In this document: piece by piece, positions 6,132-7,654 of the stretch
How the letters are laid out: each line of letters opens with the position of its first letter
How positions within the stretch are numbered: the stretch's first letter is position 1
Assembly (NCBI GenBank): GCA_945870925.1
Contig: CAMBTZ010000063.1
Coordinates: 1 to 7,654 of the forward strand
Direction of reading: 5' to 3'
DNA length: 7,654 nucleotides
Origin: Chlamydia trachomatis
Lineage (GTDB): Bacteria; Chlamydiota; Chlamydiia; Chlamydiales; 2-12-FULL-49-11
Made by a program: the position numbers and the translations under genes
Notes under the pieces: model-generated
The model's input: the letters and a program-made list of their open reading frames with translations, nothing else
The model's database searches: none
Told to the model about the DNA's origin: nothing

Positions 6132-7144
6132 AATTTATAAGTAAATATCCCTTGTAATCCAATCGGAATGAAGAAGACAGTTATCCAAGGAGAAATAAAA
6201 TAGTTCTCTCCCAAAATCATAAAAGTTTTCATGATTGAATAAAAGAGAAGATAGCAAAATATTCCAATCAAAAATGAAAAATAGGTTGTTTTAGTTCGAT
6301 AGGGAAGTAGCAGTGTTAGTGTTGCTGTTAAAAAAAGAAGGGGAAACCAAGGATAAATGAGTTTATAAATAAATGCTGTCAGAAACTTAGCTCTATCGGA
6401 AGCAGCCATAAGCGACTCATTTGTTATCGATTTAAAATCTCTTGAGAGTGATGATTTTTCAGGTAGTATAAGGGTTTCAGATTCATCACTAATTAAGAAG
6501 GGAAGATTATAGACAGGAAATGATCCGTTTTTTTCAAAACGTCCTAATGGATTTTTAGTTAATTTGTCTACTAAATGTCCAACTAGGTGATCTGTTTCAA
6601 AAGATAGTTTTTTGCAATGCCATATTTCCTTTTCTGAAATAATCCAATATAGATCAAAAATTTGTGATCCATCTTGCTGATAAATGATTCGTGTCTGATC
6701 TGGAAGATGTTTTATTGCAAAGGGAGATGTATTGAGAGATTTTTTTTTCTTGTGGGTCGATTTTATTTTCCATGAAGCTGATTTTGATATTCCATATTCA
6801 ATATTCCAGTAGGAAAATAGCGCTAGAATTAGAGTCAGAGTGAAGAATGGTAGCGTTAGGCGTGCTTTTGAAATACCATTAGCCTGAAATGCTGTGAGTT
6901 CTCCATGCTGTTTTAAAGTTTGAAGCGTATGGATTGAGGCCAAGAGAAAACTAAGTGTAATAAACAGGTCTGATTTAGAGAGTGTTAAACTAAGAAAATG
7001 AAAAAATAAATGACTAGTATTTGGAAGGGAGGAAAAGGTTAAGAGTTCTAAACAAAAATAGGTTGACATTGCCGAGAAATGGATTATTAAAAATAAGGAG
7101 AAAAGTTTTCGAAAGATAAACTGAAAATAGATGGGGATTCTCAA
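6119..7144 (-). CDS. lptG: LptF/LptG-family LPS export permease (LptG position)
   Basis: An inner-membrane subunit of the LptB2FG ABC transporter, which extracts LPS and passes it to the LptA/LptC bridge. The 341 residues fit the family. Hydrophobic segments at about 8-30, 45-75 and 97-113 are followed by a periplasmic region (about 116-250, the beta-jellyroll position) and three more segments (about 256-282, 286-308, 316-334). Between the second and third segments lies the coupling-helix motif GELTAFQANGIS (81-92). Its Glu82 corresponds to the conserved acidic residue that contacts the ATPase LptB. The start is a TTG at 7142-7144 overlapping the upstream TGA in TTGA. It is preceded by GGAAGGTG, and no internal Met would keep the first helix. 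A run of nine A residues lies in the KKKK stretch near residue 132. Calling it LptG rather than LptF rests on gene order. The phosphatase gene follows with a 13-base overlap. Confidence 0.88.
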   Translation of the reverse strand: MRIPIYFQFIFRKLFSLFLIIHFSAMSTYFCLELLTFSSLPNTSHLFFHFLSLTLSKSDLFITLSFLLASIHTLQTLKQHGELTAFQANGISKARLTLPFFTLTLILALFSYWNIEYGISKSASWKIKSTHKKKKSLNTSPFAIKHLPDQTRIIYQQDGSQIFDLYWIISEKEIWHCKKLSFETDHLVGHLVDKLTKNPLGRFEKNGSFPVYNLPFLISDESETLILPEKSSLSRDFKSITNESLMAASDRAKFLTAFIYKLIYPWFPLLFLTATLTLLLPYRTKTTYFSFLIGIFCYLLFYSIMKTFMILGENYFISPWITVFFIPIGLQGIFTYKLCKN

Positions 7145-7654
7145 ATTTCACCTTCCACTATATTTTTCTGACGCATAAGAGAGAAAAAGATAATTAAAAG
7201 ATGAGGGGCGATTGTATAGAAAATGGCTAATGAAAGATGGAGAGAGGAGTTTTTAAGGGCAAAAAAAGACGCAAAATACCCAAAAGTTGATAAAGCTAAA
7301 AAGCTTAAGTTTCTTTTATGAATTCTTCTTCGGCTAAACAGAGCGGAGCTTAAGCCAAAAATTGTAAATGTTAGGGGATAGAAAATCATAGACATTCTTT
7401 GAAAAAATTCGGATCTAGCTGACGGTCTGTGGCTTTTTAGAAGTGCTTGTAATGAAAACACATCGTAATCTTTTGCTTTTGAAGGTTTATTTAAAAGTGA
7501 AATAAAAAACGACTCGGGTGAAGATGTAGATCCTTGATTATCAATAATTAAATGATCGAATAATTCAAGGTCTGTGGGTAGATATGAAATTAGTGTCATG
7601 TTTTTCCCATACAATACTTTGTTTGAATAGTTTAAATTTTCAGATATAAGAAGG
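7141..7654 (-). CDS. lptF: LptF/LptG-family LPS export permease, C-terminal part (5' end outside the window)
   Basis: The partner permease of the LPS export complex. The frame is open from the right edge to the TGA at 7141-7143, giving 170 visible residues. It continues past the TTG at 7612-7614, since the 13 codons before it (LLISENLNYSNKV) are also open, so the gene is cut by the window edge. The first part (LYGKNMTLISYLPTDLELFDHLIIDNQ) looks like the end of the periplasmic domain. Next comes the conserved segment SEFFQRMSMIFYPLTFTIFGLSSALFSRRR, which resembles the family pattern E-x-H-x-R-L-x-x-P-F with a basic stop after the helix. Two further membrane segments follow (about FLALSTFGYFASFFAL and LSLAIFYTIAPHLLIIFFSL). 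Helices 1-3, the coupling helix and most of the jellyroll should lie outside the window. LptF rather than LptG is inferred from its upstream position and the FxxR-type segment before the fourth helix. It overlaps the next gene by four bases. Confidence 0.85.
   Translation of the reverse strand, partial: LLISENLNYSNKVLYGKNMTLISYLPTDLELFDHLIIDNQGSTSSPESFFISLLNKPSKAKDYDVFSLQALLKSHRPSARSEFFQRMSMIFYPLTFTIFGLSSALFSRRRIHKRNLSFLALSTFGYFASFFALKNSSLHLSLAIFYTIAPHLLIIFFSLMRQKNIVEGEI
7149..7156 (-). promoter_or_regulatory. Ribosome binding site (GGAAGGTG) supporting the TTG start
   Basis: On the - strand GGAAGGTG ends four bases before the TTG at 7144, with its AAGG core in normal range. It sits inside the end of the upstream permease gene and supports the rare TTG start and translational coupling of the permease pair. 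Confidence 0.7.

Noticed and set aside
7141..7614. Treating the right-edge permease as a short complete 157-residue gene starting at TTG 7614
   Set aside because: The frame stays open to the window edge and the visible part is only the C-terminal third of the family, so it is cut by the edge, not naturally short.

Overview
The window is AT-rich bacterial DNA packed with eight protein genes. Seven belong to recognisable families. I see no tRNA, rRNA, CRISPR array, insertion sequence or phage gene. Gene content (NAD-dependent ligase, MiaB, an L13-S9 pair, an LptF/LptG pair, an M32 carboxypeptidase) and the style of the proteins suggest a Gram-negative organism with an outer membrane. The ribosomal protein sequences remind me of Chlamydiae, most likely an environmental, amoeba-associated lineage. 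That placement is a judgement from protein character and was not tested by a search.

Layout. (1) Positions 1-947, + strand: the 3' half of ligA, whose start lies left of the window. (2) Positions 937-1461, - strand: an unrecognised Ser/Thr-rich 174-residue protein whose end overlaps the end of ligA by 11 bases. (3) Positions 1567-2880, - strand: miaB, a tRNA methylthiotransferase. (4) Positions 2881-2996: a divergent control region with candidate promoters for miaB and for the ribosomal pair. (5) Positions 2997-3851, + strand: rplM-rpsI, a two-gene ribosomal protein unit ending in a strong intrinsic terminator at 3880-3907. (6) Positions 3920-7654, - strand: a tightly overlapping four-gene run. 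In transcription order it holds an LptF-type permease (5' part outside the window), an LptG-type permease, a PAP2-family membrane phosphatase and an M32 metallocarboxypeptidase. The rplM-rpsI terminator lies between the two converging units and may serve both.

How the genes fit together. ligA (replication and repair), miaB (tRNA position 37 modification) and rplM-rpsI (ribosome) are housekeeping genes. The - strand run is the most coherent neighbourhood. Two permease subunits that extract LPS from the inner membrane are joined by a 4-base overlap, and a lipid or polyprenyl phosphatase candidate follows with a 13-base overlap. The peptidase gene then begins inside the phosphatase gene (41-base overlap) with its own strong ribosome binding site. 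This suggests an envelope operon with a peptidase added at its end.

I found no clear sign of a new defence, mobile or biosynthetic system. The points most worth a second look are the permease-phosphatase-peptidase operon, the poorly preserved first motif of the phosphatase, the anti-Shine-Dalgarno-like sequence just before the miaB start, the overlapping divergent promoters, and the unrecognised 174-residue protein.
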